Shown piece after piece: positions 42,269 through 51,170 of a DNA stretch of 61,198 nt; position 1 is the first letter of the stretch; each line of letters begins with the position of its first letter. The notes beneath the pieces were generated by a model. The model made no database searches. It was not told where the DNA came from and saw nothing but the letters and a program-made list of their open reading frames with translations. Source of the stretch: Ignavibacteriota bacterium (lineage in GTDB: Bacteria > Bacteroidota > Ignavibacteria > UBA10030); assembly GCA_022616555.1 (NCBI GenBank), contig JAKEEG010000018.1:1-61198 (forward strand). Reading direction: 5' to 3'. The translations under genes were made by a program, and so were the position numbers.

Positions 42269-43294
42269 ATGTCGAGAATAACAAAGATAGTGTTGGGGTG
42301 TTTTGCTCTTGTCTCGTCTTCCTTCACGCAGACGGTTGGGAAGTACGCCGGGGAGTTCATGGCGATCGGTGTTGGCGGACGGGCATTAGGATTAGGCGGA
42401 GCCCACGCCGCGTTGGTAAGCGATGCGACTGCCGGCTATTGGAATCCCGCCGCACTCGCACGGTTGAATTACCCCGAAGGCATGCTCATGCACGACGAGC
42501 GGTTCGGTAATCTTATTAACTATGATTTTGCCTCCGTCGCATTGCCGTACGGCTCAGATGGCAGTGTCGGCATCAGTTTGCTGCGTCTCGGAGTGGATGG
42601 CATCCCGGACACGCGCAACGCGTGGCTGGACGCAAACGGGAATCAGTTATTTGACGACAACAATCGCCCCGATTATGATAAAGTGACGTACTTTAACTCA
42701 GCCGATTGGGCGATTTACCTTAGCTATGCCAAGCAAGCCTCGCCAGGTTTGTTTTATGGTGCGAACGTAAAACTCATCCGCCGAGATATTGCGGAGCACT
42801 CCGCGACGGGCATTGGCTTCGATGTCGGTTTGTTGTACTCGCCATTCACGGATTTCTTCATCGGCTTTAATGCTCAGGACGTGACGACGACATTCCTCTC
42901 GTGGAGCACGGGCAGGAACGAACTTATTACGCCCACGCTCAAGCTCGGGAGCGCTTACTTTATTGAGCTGTTCGATGGGCGGTTTGCCCCTGCATTTGAC
43001 GTCGATGTGCGGTTTGAAAACCGCAAGTTTTCCTCAACAACAAACGTCGGTCCCGTGAGCCTCGACCCGCATGTGGGCCTGGAGTTTGATTTCAAGAAGC
43101 TGTTTGCCGTACGGGTAGGCTACAGCGACATCAAACAAATAACGTTTGGGGCTGGCGTACACCTAAACAAGCTGGATGTCGATTATTCGTATGCACAGTT
43201 TGGCACACTGAGCAACGATTTGGGCAACACGCATCGCGTGTCATTGCGATTTATGTTGCAGAGTGAGCAGTACGCACGGACAGCTGTGGAGTAG
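42269..43294 (+). CDS. PorV/PorQ-family outer-membrane protein
   Basis: It has 341 residues from ATG 42269. The signal peptide ends near SSFTQT (residue 21). The mature start KYAGEFMAIGVGGRALGLGGAHAALVSDATAGYWNPAALA is the hallmark of the PorV/PorQ (UPF0164) family of FadL-like barrels. Alternating strands follow up to the C-terminal RFML. In Bacteroidota these proteins work with type IX secretion, PorV as shuttle for cargo; whether this copy does so cannot be told. It is flanked by unrelated genes. Confidence 0.88.
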   Translation: MSRITKIVLGCFALVSSSFTQTVGKYAGEFMAIGVGGRALGLGGAHAALVSDATAGYWNPAALARLNYPEGMLMHDERFGNLINYDFASVALPYGSDGSVGISLLRLGVDGIPDTRNAWLDANGNQLFDDNNRPDYDKVTYFNSADWAIYLSYAKQASPGLFYGANVKLIRRDIAEHSATGIGFDVGLLYSPFTDFFIGFNAQDVTTTFLSWSTGRNELITPTLKLGSAYFIELFDGRFAPAFDVDVRFENRKFSSTTNVGPVSLDPHVGLEFDFKKLFAVRVGYSDIKQITFGAGVHLNKLDVDYSYAQFGTLSNDLGNTHRVSLRFMLQSEQYARTAVE

Positions 43295-43318
43295 TTGAGT
43301 GGTGTTGGGCTCTTTCCA

Positions 43319-44140
43319 TTACCCTTTCCATTTAAACCTCGCATCCATCATCCCGCTGGATTTTCTGAACAAAAGCGAAATCTCATTTCCTTTTCGGTGC
43401 GTCCACACATAAGACCAATTCGGACATTGTCCCGCTTCACAGACGGTTTTCCCAGCGTGAGTGACCCGAAGCCCGAGCGCGAGCAGGTCTCCGTTTTGTT
43501 TTCCAAAATTGTGTTTCAAATTTCTTAAGCCTCTCCCGTATTTCCATTGCAACACGGGAGCTTTTAATTCGTTGAATCGCTCTTGAAACAATCCCGAAAC
43601 CAGCACACCATCCAATTGCCGAATAACCGCTTGAGTTACCACTCGGTCTTTATAGAAATCAGAGGAAACAACCCCCGCCCAAAGCTTGCCGCCGTCTGGC
43701 AGTACGAGCCGCGGTTTAAAGCGCAATCGTTCCAATACCCACAGGTCTTCATCGTACAATAACTGGCCGTAAAACTCGTGGACAAGAACATCGACCGATT
43801 CTTTAGGCTGAAACTGTTGGAGTGGTTTATTGACGATTTCTATGCGGTTTCTGATTTTGGCAGGCAAGCGGTTGATGCGTTCCTGAGCTAATTTGGCAAG
43901 CAGTGTGTTTTGCTCAACTGCATATACTTTCTTCGCACCAAGCCGTGCCAACTCAACCGAGAACAGATCCAACCCGCAACCGCCTTCGACACAAACGGAA
44001 TTGTATATGTGTTTCTTGTGAGCGCGCAGTAATTTGTAGTACGCTCGCGTGCGTTTTTTATCATCGTAAATTGAGATAAACGCCAGCAGGTCATCAACCG
44101 CGCGGAATCGCTGGGGAGGTAAGAGATTAAGAATGTCCAT
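43319..44140 (-). CDS. SAM-dependent methyltransferase, PRMT-like
   Basis: It has 273 residues from ATG 44140 (a TTG at 44146 is also in frame). The helical start DILNLLPPQRFRAVDDLLAF and DKKRTRAYYKLL precede the SAM site VEGGCGLDLFSVELARLGAKKVYAVEQN near residues 49-76. VHEFYGQLLYDEDL near 118 resembles the double-E substrate loop of protein arginine methyltransferases. The C-terminal half is beta-rich, as the PRMT barrel is. The substrate is unknown. It is convergent with the PorV-like gene (24 nt apart) and a palindromic repeat lies upstream. Confidence 0.78.
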   Translation of the reverse strand: MDILNLLPPQRFRAVDDLLAFISIYDDKKRTRAYYKLLRAHKKHIYNSVCVEGGCGLDLFSVELARLGAKKVYAVEQNTLLAKLAQERINRLPAKIRNRIEIVNKPLQQFQPKESVDVLVHEFYGQLLYDEDLWVLERLRFKPRLVLPDGGKLWAGVVSSDFYKDRVVTQAVIRQLDGVLVSGLFQERFNELKAPVLQWKYGRGLRNLKHNFGKQNGDLLALGLRVTHAGKTVCEAGQCPNWSYVWTHRKGNEISLLFRKSSGMMDARFKWKG

Positions 44141-44148
44141 AAACAAAT

Positions 44149-44176
44149 GTAGGGGTTTGATGAATCAAACCCCTAC
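44149..44176. repeat. palindromic repeat GTAGGGGTTTGAT-GA-ATCAAACCCCTAC
   Basis: A perfect 13-bp inverted repeat with a 2-nt loop, between the methyltransferase and cyclase genes. A half copy is at 3206-3218 and a slightly degenerate full copy at 60544-60565. It may act as terminator of the minus-strand cyclase gene, 28 nt downstream of its stop. Confidence 0.8.
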
Positions 44177-44204
44177 GCAGAGCAATTATCATTTTTTCGT
44201 TTAA

Positions 44205-46403
44205 CTACTTCGTTGTCATCACGAACACGCCATTCCAATCGTCCGGCGGGGGATGGAGCTGGTAGAGCGTTGCTCGTTGTGCATAAACCTGCGAGACATA
44301 GCAGGTGGGGTCGAGCTGGTACGCCTGATTCATATACGCAATCGCTTCGTCCCACTTGCGTTGGCGATAAAGCGTTAAGCCCTCGCTGTACATTTCGTCG
44401 GCTTCCTTTTGCTCCGAGGTTCTCTGCATGTCAGTGGCGCCAAGGAGTTCAAAAACCTTGATCGGCTCGGTTTTACCTTTCACCTGAATCAGATCAAGCT
44501 CTCGAACGACCACTTTTCCCTGCACATGCTTATGGGTGAATTCGCTGATCATGATCTTCGATTCGTATTGTTTGTTGGCACCTTCAAGGCGCGAGGCGAG
44601 GTTCACGCTGTCGCCGATTATCGTGTAATCGAACCGGTCTTTGCCGCCCATATTACCGACGATCATTGTGCCGGTGTTGATGCCGCATCGCACATGCAAT
44701 TGCGGCTTGCCTTTCTTCTTCCAGGTCGGGCGCATTTGTTCGAGGCGCTTCTGCATCTCGAGCGCGGCGAGGCACGCGCGTAACGCATGGTCCTTTTGCG
44801 GAATCGGCGCGCCCCAAAACGCCATGATGGCGTCACCCTCGTATTTATCCAGCGTGCCGGAGTGTTTAATGATAATGTCCGTCATGTCGTTGAGGTATTC
44901 ATTCAGCATCACGACCAGGGCTTCCGGCGAAAGCGATTCGGAAATCGTCGTGAAGCTGGCGATATCCGAGAAGAACGCGGTCAGCTCGCGTTTGTCGCCG
45001 CCCAGGGCAGCTTTCTCCGGGTTGGCGATGAGCTCGTTGACAACTGCAGGGCTGATGTAGTGGCTGAACATGCTTTTTACCAGCGCCTTTTGCTGCCGCT
45101 CAGAGAGATACTGATACACGATCGTGCCGACGTAGGAGAACACTACAGCAAGCGAAGGGTTGACGATGTTGATATACGAATTGCCGTTAGAAAACGCGAG
45201 CACAGCGAACTGGAAAATACCAAACACCAAACCTAACATGAGAATGACCGCGACAAGTTCTATCAGCCAGATGAATTTGATTTTTAAATGTTTCAGCTGT
45301 AACAAACCGGTAAACGAAAGCAAGCTCAGGAGGAAAATCAAGCCGAGCTCGACGTCGGAATCCGCAGGCGCTATGTGATTGCCTTCGATGATATTCTGAA
45401 TCGCCGTGGCGTGGATTTCGACTCCGTGCATGATATTCTGGCCGTCGGGATTAATCATCGGCGTGGCATGGAAGTCGCGTTCCTCCGGCATCTTTGAACC
45501 GATCAAGACGATTTTGTCTTTGAACAGGCTCATCGTGCCTTCGTCGAACAAATCGATCGATTCCTCGATTTCGATCTCATCGTTGGTCTGGAAACTTTCG
45601 TCGTCGATAACCTGCTGGAAGGGGACATAGTGGAACGTCTCCACCGGTCCGTAGTAATTGACCATGAACGACGTGGGCGTGAATCGCGGAATGGCTCTGT
45701 CTTTTAAACGAAAATTCCTGCCTTCGATGCTTGCCGTTTCAAGAGGTTGCGCGTTGTAATACCGTCCAACGGTCGCCAATGCGAACGTTGGCGTCAGGCC
45801 TTCACCGACGAGGTACATTGGCGTGTAGGCTCTTACCTTGTCGTCAGGGTCTTTCAGTACGTTGACGATACCCACCTGTTGGCGATTGTCGGTGAAGAAC
45901 ACGTTGCCGTAGTTCTCGTCTAGCGACCGAACCGAGTACAATCCGCCGGTTCCTTCTTCGGGTTTGTTCACACCGAGGATCACGTTATCGTATTTCTGCA
46001 AAACCTCCCGGAGTACAGAATCTCCAGGGCTATCAGACGTAAAGGTTAAGTCGAATGCAATGACGCGTGCGCCCGCTCGGTTTAAGTTTTCAATCAAATG
46101 GGCGTAATAATTACGGGGAAAAGGAAACTTATCGGGCATCGCTTCAACATCGGGCTGGTCGATACCGACGATAATAACGCTGGATTTCTGCCGGAAGTCG
46201 GCTTTGAATTGGTCCGGATTGCCTTGTGTTGCGTTGTTGTAACGCGTTTGGAAGCGGTAATCGGTTGTGAGATGTTCGACGTCGTCGATGATAGGCAGCT
46301 CGAACAACCAGCCCTGCGTGAGCAGCGCGACGAGCAATCCGATTCCAAGTCCGACACCGAGTTTTGTAAGCAGTGAGGTAAGGCGTTTCTTCTCAGCAGC
46401 CAT
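44205..46403 (-). CDS. CHASE2-domain adenylate cyclase with TPR-like tail
   Basis: Class III nucleotide cyclase, 732 residues from ATG 46403 (GAAAGGA upstream). One N-terminal helix comes first, then a CHASE2 sensor domain outside the membrane (about 40-350, with VIIVGIDQPDVEAMP and VIAFDLTF), three helices (about 350-450), and a cyclase domain (about 495-665). Metal Asp residues lie in FFSDIASFTT and EGDAIMAFWGAP; the Lys of DKYEGD and the Asp of FDYTIIGDSVNLASRLE fit ATP as substrate. The last 70 residues look like one or two TPR units. It is the last gene of the minus-strand group with FecR and outer-membrane genes. Confidence 0.93.
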   Translation of the reverse strand: MAAEKKRLTSLLTKLGVGLGIGLLVALLTQGWLFELPIIDDVEHLTTDYRFQTRYNNATQGNPDQFKADFRQKSSVIIVGIDQPDVEAMPDKFPFPRNYYAHLIENLNRAGARVIAFDLTFTSDSPGDSVLREVLQKYDNVILGVNKPEEGTGGLYSVRSLDENYGNVFFTDNRQQVGIVNVLKDPDDKVRAYTPMYLVGEGLTPTFALATVGRYYNAQPLETASIEGRNFRLKDRAIPRFTPTSFMVNYYGPVETFHYVPFQQVIDDESFQTNDEIEIEESIDLFDEGTMSLFKDKIVLIGSKMPEERDFHATPMINPDGQNIMHGVEIHATAIQNIIEGNHIAPADSDVELGLIFLLSLLSFTGLLQLKHLKIKFIWLIELVAVILMLGLVFGIFQFAVLAFSNGNSYINIVNPSLAVVFSYVGTIVYQYLSERQQKALVKSMFSHYISPAVVNELIANPEKAALGGDKRELTAFFSDIASFTTISESLSPEALVVMLNEYLNDMTDIIIKHSGTLDKYEGDAIMAFWGAPIPQKDHALRACLAALEMQKRLEQMRPTWKKKGKPQLHVRCGINTGTMIVGNMGGKDRFDYTIIGDSVNLASRLEGANKQYESKIMISEFTHKHVQGKVVVRELDLIQVKGKTEPIKVFELLGATDMQRTSEQKEADEMYSEGLTLYRQRKWDEAIAYMNQAYQLDPTCYVSQVYAQRATLYQLHPPPDDWNGVFVMTTK

Positions 46404-46484
46404 CAGCGGGGATCCTTTCGAAATCCCGTAGGAATTCCTACGGAAGTTGCAGGGAAAAAGACACGGTGCAGCTATTAGCAAATG

Positions 46485-46512
46485 GTAGGGGCACGCTGCC
46501 GCGTGCCCCTAC
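46485..46512. terminator. 12-bp hairpin between outer-membrane protein and cyclase genes
   Basis: GTAGGGGCACGC-TGCC-GCGTGCCCCTAC, a perfect 12-bp stem 17 nt downstream (minus strand) of the outer-membrane protein stop. There is no long T run, so it may reduce and not abolish read-through into the cyclase gene. It shares GTAGGGG...CCCCTAC ends with other dispersed hairpins here. Confidence 0.65.
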
Positions 46513-46529
46513 ACAATAATCATGTACAA

Positions 46530-49013
46530 TTAAAACGCAAAACGGTAAATCAAACTCCCGATCGTATCGTCTTTAAAACCGCCGTTTTGGACATAATCGA
46601 ACAGGAACAAAAGCGTATGCTGCGGCGCCACCGTGTAATCTGCGCCCACGCGTGCAATGGTACGATTCACGGAGCCGAACGTTGGGCTGAGCGAAGCTTG
46701 CAACAATAGACGCTCGTCCATCATGCGCAAGATTGCTCCCGCGCTGATTGCCGAGTAATCCAAGTTTGTTAAAATCGGCGTGCCGACGTCGCGTCCGTCA
46801 GAGCCGAGGAACTGGCTTTGGTTTTCGTTCTGGCTCAGGAGGTACGAGAACATCGTTTGCAACATTGGGTTAATCTGAGACGTCACCGTCGCCTGGATGT
46901 TCACGTTCGTCTGGTCGCGTTTGAAAAACGTCTTGTCTTCTTTATTCACTACGTTAACATTTACAATCAACGACTGCCTTACGCCGGCTTCAAAGTCATA
47001 GTTTGCCGCGACATAAATTTGACTTGTCTTATTATCAACCGCGTTCGCCAGCGAATTGCCCAGCTCTGTGGAGTCGGCGCCTGTCAACGTCGTGCTGGTG
47101 GCGAAGTCAAGCCTGCTGGTTGTATAATCGCTCAGTTGGCTGTTGGAGCCATAGCCGAACGTGAACGAAGGGATGTTTGCGCCGGGAACGACGGTGAGCG
47201 ACGTGTTGATATAGTCGAAATTCGTAGTTCCGTCTTTCGTATTTGCCGTGTTATCGTTGCGTTTGTCGTACGAGATGCTGAAAAACACCTTGTTGCTGAA
47301 CATCCGGATGCGGTCGGAAATCGTAAAGCCCGCAACGTCCGTTTGTAAAAATTCATTACCGAACGAGGAGTATGCCGCTCCGCGATGGAACAGCGCACCC
47401 TGCAGGAAGTTGTTGAAATAATTCAATGAGAGCGAAGCCTCGTACGTCACACCGGGTAGGCCTTCCGCCACAGGGTTGGTGGGGAAGAGGTTCTTATTAA
47501 TGGTGATCATGCTGCTGATGATATCATACGCAGGGTTGTTCACAATATCATCGTACGTTTCAGGGTCGGTGTTTTTAATGTCCTCAATGGTTCCCGCTTC
47601 CGGAGAAATATCGGTATTCTTGAGTGAAAGCGACGCTTGTGCATCTAATCGAACGCGTTGGTCGTCGAACGCGAACATAAAATCAGTGCCGAGCACAACG
47701 TTATCCTGCGGCTGCGTTCCGTATTGAATGGAGCCGAGTTTATCTTTCGCTCTCATGTACGTGAAACCGAGCTGATAGGATTCCCCGGAGCCGAAGCTTG
47801 GACGGAGGGCAAAGAAGTCGCGTGTAAACGTGCCGCTGTTAAACACAGTGTACGTTAAACCATTCACAAGTTTGGTGTTGGTAGGACGGGAGGCAGCTGA
47901 CGAGCTATCAGCAAAGGTTGTGTCGTAGAGAGCCGTTCCTTCAACGAGCCGGTTGGTTTCTCCCATCGTGAAGTCAACGTTGAAGAATCCGAGCATCAAA
48001 TTCGCGGTGAGGCCTCGCACGCGTTTGCCGCTCACGATGTTGCTGGGGAATCGAGGGTACGCGTCGCCATATAGCACGCTCAGAAAACTCGTTGAAGCGT
48101 ATCCGAGGAACCTGTTTTGCGGCTGGCGAGTTGGGTCTTCCTGGTTATCAATATGTGTGTTGCCGCCGAAATTCAGAATGCCGTACGTTCCGTTGAGGCG
48201 AAGGTCGCCGCGGATATATGAGGTTGAAGTACCTATGCTGTTGAGGTTTTCATTCCGTATCTCGAGCTGGCCGTCGCCGAAAGCCCGCAAACGGGTTTGC
48301 TCCTCGGCAATAGCCGCAGCCGTCGAAACATTGAAACCCGTTTCCCGCGTATGGTACAACTGTCCCGCCGTATCATACACCTCGACTCGGAGACGATGAG
48401 CGCCGAGAAGCAATTCTTGACCAGCGCTGCGCGGCGAATACAACAGCACGTCATCCGAGTACACTGCGGAGCTTGAGACATCGACATTATCGAGGAAAAT
48501 TTTAGTCGCTTCCGGCTTTACCGCTTCACCGGAATAGAAGAATGAAATTGCAACGACAAGCTCGTCAATATCGACTGTCTCTCCGGCTTCCGGGCTTAAG
48601 AACCGGATTTCATCATCCTTCGGATTCCTCGCTTTCACAGGGATGCGTTGTGGCACCGCCATGGGGTTCTGAAGAGGGTAGGTTTCAACCTTCCCGTCAT
48701 TCATTTGCGCCTCGATGTAGTACTCGATGTAGGGAGGAAGCACGGTTTCTGCTGGAATGGTTGCCGTCGCCGTTCTGCCGGCAATGAGCATGTCCATTTG
48801 CTGGAAATCGGTTTCCCCGAACGCGCGGTAGTGAAGCACAACCGAAGCAACACCCGTGCTCTGAGAAAACTCAACGCCGACCGCGAGAGCTCTATTCTCG
48901 TTCGCCTGCGGCGTATTCACTTTGGAAATGAGCGGAGTGACTTGAGCAACCAGTGTGGAGCCGAAAACAAACGGTGCGATGAAAAAACAAAAATGCCGTA
49001 GAAAAGTATTCAT
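46530..49013 (-). CDS. large outer-membrane beta-barrel protein
   Basis: It has 827 residues from ATG 49013. The signal peptide ends near TLVAQV (residue 24). An N-terminal Ig-like part (about 25-240, with VASVVLHYRAFGETDF and EYYIEAQMNDG) is followed by about 580 residues of alternating strands ending in the aromatic YRFAF, typical of barrels assembled by the BAM machine. No named family is recognised. It lies between the FecR and cyclase genes on the same strand, so these probably form one envelope-sensing unit. Confidence 0.82.
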   Translation of the reverse strand: MNTFLRHFCFFIAPFVFGSTLVAQVTPLISKVNTPQANENRALAVGVEFSQSTGVASVVLHYRAFGETDFQQMDMLIAGRTATATIPAETVLPPYIEYYIEAQMNDGKVETYPLQNPMAVPQRIPVKARNPKDDEIRFLSPEAGETVDIDELVVAISFFYSGEAVKPEATKIFLDNVDVSSSAVYSDDVLLYSPRSAGQELLLGAHRLRVEVYDTAGQLYHTRETGFNVSTAAAIAEEQTRLRAFGDGQLEIRNENLNSIGTSTSYIRGDLRLNGTYGILNFGGNTHIDNQEDPTRQPQNRFLGYASTSFLSVLYGDAYPRFPSNIVSGKRVRGLTANLMLGFFNVDFTMGETNRLVEGTALYDTTFADSSSAASRPTNTKLVNGLTYTVFNSGTFTRDFFALRPSFGSGESYQLGFTYMRAKDKLGSIQYGTQPQDNVVLGTDFMFAFDDQRVRLDAQASLSLKNTDISPEAGTIEDIKNTDPETYDDIVNNPAYDIISSMITINKNLFPTNPVAEGLPGVTYEASLSLNYFNNFLQGALFHRGAAYSSFGNEFLQTDVAGFTISDRIRMFSNKVFFSISYDKRNDNTANTKDGTTNFDYINTSLTVVPGANIPSFTFGYGSNSQLSDYTTSRLDFATSTTLTGADSTELGNSLANAVDNKTSQIYVAANYDFEAGVRQSLIVNVNVVNKEDKTFFKRDQTNVNIQATVTSQINPMLQTMFSYLLSQNENQSQFLGSDGRDVGTPILTNLDYSAISAGAILRMMDERLLLQASLSPTFGSVNRTIARVGADYTVAPQHTLLFLFDYVQNGGFKDDTIGSLIYRFAF

Positions 49014-49148
49014 AGAATCCCCAAAGGATATAAGATTGGTGACGGTGTACAAAAAAGACGGCGGGATGTAAAACCCCGCCGCCAATGTAGGAAAAGGTGC
49101 TATAGAAAGCAAGTCAGCAAATGCCTACGAATCGCAGTTTATTGTTAT

Positions 49149-49892
49149 TTATTGGTCTTCTTTTTCTTCCCATTGAATGATAATGGTTTTCTTGTTCCCT
49201 TGCTTATCTTCCGCTCCCAAGCGAAGCTCGCGGGTTTTGCCGCCCGTCTCGTTGGTCTCATCAAACATGTTATCATCCTCGGTATTGAGCAAGAGCTCTT
49301 CCGGAGTCGATTCGCGAACAGTCAAGCCTCCGTCGCCATCAGCCGTTCCCGTCTGGTTGTTCGAAACGTCGAGCGAAAGGTTGGAGAGCAGATTCGTAAA
49401 GGTCGCGAGCCCCGTTCCGATCCCGAGGTTGTCAACGTTGTTTTCATCGTCGCGCCGGTAACTGCCGGTAGTGCCGCGGATTGAAGCGACGGAAATCGGC
49501 GAGGAAAACCGGAAAGCTTCCTTCTCCTGCTTCTTCACGTCGAACGTGATTTTTCCGCGCGTGGTATGCACGTTGCGGTCAAGGATCTGCCTGCCCTGCA
49601 CTTGCCCTTTAATCTCCACCTCGGTATTTTCGCGGACTACAAGCTTCGTTTGGTCGGCGAACCGGATTAATGCGAACGACGACTCCTCTGTGCGGACAAG
49701 GTGGCCGCTCGCCAATTTATCCGGCGCAAGGGCTTCCGTCCAACCACTGCTGGGCGTCTTTTTCGTGACGTCCTTCTTTACTTTGATGAGCCACGCGGCG
49801 ATGTCCTTCGGCTCTTGCTGTTGCCGCCACGCCGGGCTGACAATCAAGGCGCTCAGAACGACAATCGCTAACAGAATGGTTTTGCGTTTCAT
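49149..49892 (-). CDS. secreted FecR-domain protein
   Basis: It has 247 residues from ATG 49892, with AAGGAG 6 nt upstream; ATG 49898 is too close to it. The signal peptide ends near SPAWRQQ. The FecR domain lies near 60-150: LASGHLVRTEESSFALIRFADQTKLVVRENTEVEI, HTTRGKITFDV and ISVASIRGTTGSY, the core of the FecR beta-roll. No transmembrane anti-sigma part is present, so it is a periplasmic sensor or structural FecR protein. The last 100 residues are acidic and Asn/Gly-rich. Neighbours are an outer-membrane protein and a secreted protein. Confidence 0.9.
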   Translation of the reverse strand: MKRKTILLAIVVLSALIVSPAWRQQQEPKDIAAWLIKVKKDVTKKTPSSGWTEALAPDKLASGHLVRTEESSFALIRFADQTKLVVRENTEVEIKGQVQGRQILDRNVHTTRGKITFDVKKQEKEAFRFSSPISVASIRGTTGSYRRDDENNVDNLGIGTGLATFTNLLSNLSLDVSNNQTGTADGDGGLTVRESTPEELLLNTEDDNMFDETNETGGKTRELRLGAEDKQGNKKTIIIQWEEKEDQ

Positions 49893-49939
49893 AATCATCT
49901 CCTTAATTTCTTGATCGAATGTCGATTGGTCGAATGTCG

Positions 49940-51049
49940 TTATTCAATACGTACGCTGAGCTTCGTTTGGTTTTGCACAAAGCTGTCGAACAGCCGCGCC
50001 AAATCATCCCGTGTCATACGTCCACCGTCCAGCGTTACTTCGCCGCTAAGTTGCAGGCCCATGCTCTGCATGCTTACCAGCACCGGGGCAAGGTCGGCGC
50101 CGTAGGTTGAGAACAATTGCTCAATCAACAACGAGAGCGCAGTCATGTTGGCAGATTGAATCCTAAATGTCCGGATTTCGCTTCTCTTCGCCTCGTCGCC
50201 TCGGTTTGTTGAGACCAACGATTCAACGAACCAGTAATACGTCTTGCCGACTTCCAGCTTGCGGGCGTTGGGAGGATAAGTCAGCACTGTTCCGTTGACT
50301 TCCTCGGACAAATGTGCAATGCCTGTGACCGCTTCATTCGGAGACTGGTGATGAGGTAGTTTTTCAAACACCTTTAAGCGATTGCGCTGCTTATCGGATG
50401 ACCAGGAAAATGTCGGTAAGAGTGATGTAAGAGACGCGGCATCTTGCGGCTCGAGGAGTGTTAAGGCAACGTCGCCCGCGGAGGAGTTACGAACTTTGAC
50501 GGTTATCGAATTGCGGCCGCGCGGAACGCTGGCGCTTACATTACCCTCTGGTCCGCTAAAGACGCTAATTTCAATTGTGTAACTCCCGACCGGCGCAGTG
50601 GGAACTTTCTGGATATGCTCTTTCAGCCTCTCCCTAAGGTTGCCTTCAGTAATCTGCGCTCTGCCAAGGAGTTCGATTTTGCCTCGTTGCCCTGAAGCAA
50701 AATCTCGCGCAGAAATTACCATGCTGCCGGGTAATTCGAAGTTCTTTGTCCTCGCTGTTACAAGCTCTTGTGGAGCGGCGTCGCCCTGTAACTGTACTTT
50801 AGCAACAACGAGCATCCATACAGTAAGCGGTCCACCCGTCGTATTTGTCAGCACAATCGACATGTCTGGAATGGTGCTGTTAATCGAGCCGGTCGCCACA
50901 TCGACCCAGTCTGTCAAAAAAATGACGTCATAGTTCGGCAGGTTGACAGCGACGTTCACTTCGTTTTGTGCCCACGCGGCGGTGATGACCAGAATGCTCA
51001 TAACGCCGACCAGCAACGCGCGGGTTGCTACGCGCTGAAAAGATTTCAT
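49940..51049 (-). CDS. secreted protein of unknown function
   Basis: It has 369 residues from ATG 51049 with GAGAGGAG upstream. The signal peptide ends near TAAWAQN (residue 28). The mature part has three sections: a beta-rich N-terminus (SIVLTNTTGGPLTVWMLVVAKVQL), a central Ig/FN3-like piece around PTFSWSSDKQRNRLKVFE and GKTYYWFVESL, and a C-terminal helical part (ALSLLIEQLFSTYG). I know no family. It is the first gene of the FecR/outer-membrane/cyclase group and is preceded by a predicted promoter with a CRP-type site. Confidence 0.78.
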   Translation of the reverse strand: MKSFQRVATRALLVGVMSILVITAAWAQNEVNVAVNLPNYDVIFLTDWVDVATGSINSTIPDMSIVLTNTTGGPLTVWMLVVAKVQLQGDAAPQELVTARTKNFELPGSMVISARDFASGQRGKIELLGRAQITEGNLRERLKEHIQKVPTAPVGSYTIEISVFSGPEGNVSASVPRGRNSITVKVRNSSAGDVALTLLEPQDAASLTSLLPTFSWSSDKQRNRLKVFEKLPHHQSPNEAVTGIAHLSEEVNGTVLTYPPNARKLEVGKTYYWFVESLVSTNRGDEAKRSEIRTFRIQSANMTALSLLIEQLFSTYGADLAPVLVSMQSMGLQLSGEVTLDGGRMTRDDLARLFDSFVQNQTKLSVRIE

Positions 51050-51084
51050 AGGGATGTACTCCTCTCCGAGAGTATGTAGTAAGA

Positions 51085-51113
51085 GTATAATTTTTGCTAC
51101 ACTAAAAATACAA
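51085..51113 (-). promoter_or_regulatory. predicted promoter of the FecR/cyclase operon
   Basis: Read on the minus strand: TTGTAT (51113-51108), spacer 17, TTATAC (51090-51085), predicted start near 51078, giving a leader of about 29 nt. It lies between the rseP stop and the ATG at 51049. Confidence 0.5.
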
Positions 51114-51132
51114 GAAGCCAACTTACCCGGTG

Positions 51133-51146
51133 GTGACAATTGTCAC
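51133..51146. promoter_or_regulatory. CRP/FNR-family-like palindrome GTGACAATTGTCAC
   Basis: This perfect 14-bp palindrome contains GTGA-N6-TCAC, the core of the cAMP receptor protein consensus TGTGA-N6-TCACA. Its centre is at -61.5 relative to the predicted start near 51078, the classic class I activator position. The operon downstream includes an adenylate cyclase, so a feedback link is possible. No CRP-like gene lies in the window. Confidence 0.55.
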
Positions 51147-51170
51147 TATTGGGATAAAAAAGCGCAAAAT

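Noticed and set aside
43295-43528. 77-codon frame on the plus strand after the PorV-like gene
   Set aside because: It is the reverse reading of the methyltransferase C-terminus; the methyltransferase shows clear family motifs.
49920-49925. Another TGTCGA in an intergenic gap, possibly a fifth ECF42-type promoter
   Set aside because: No CGAC follows at the 17-nt spacing, and the nearby genes point the other way.
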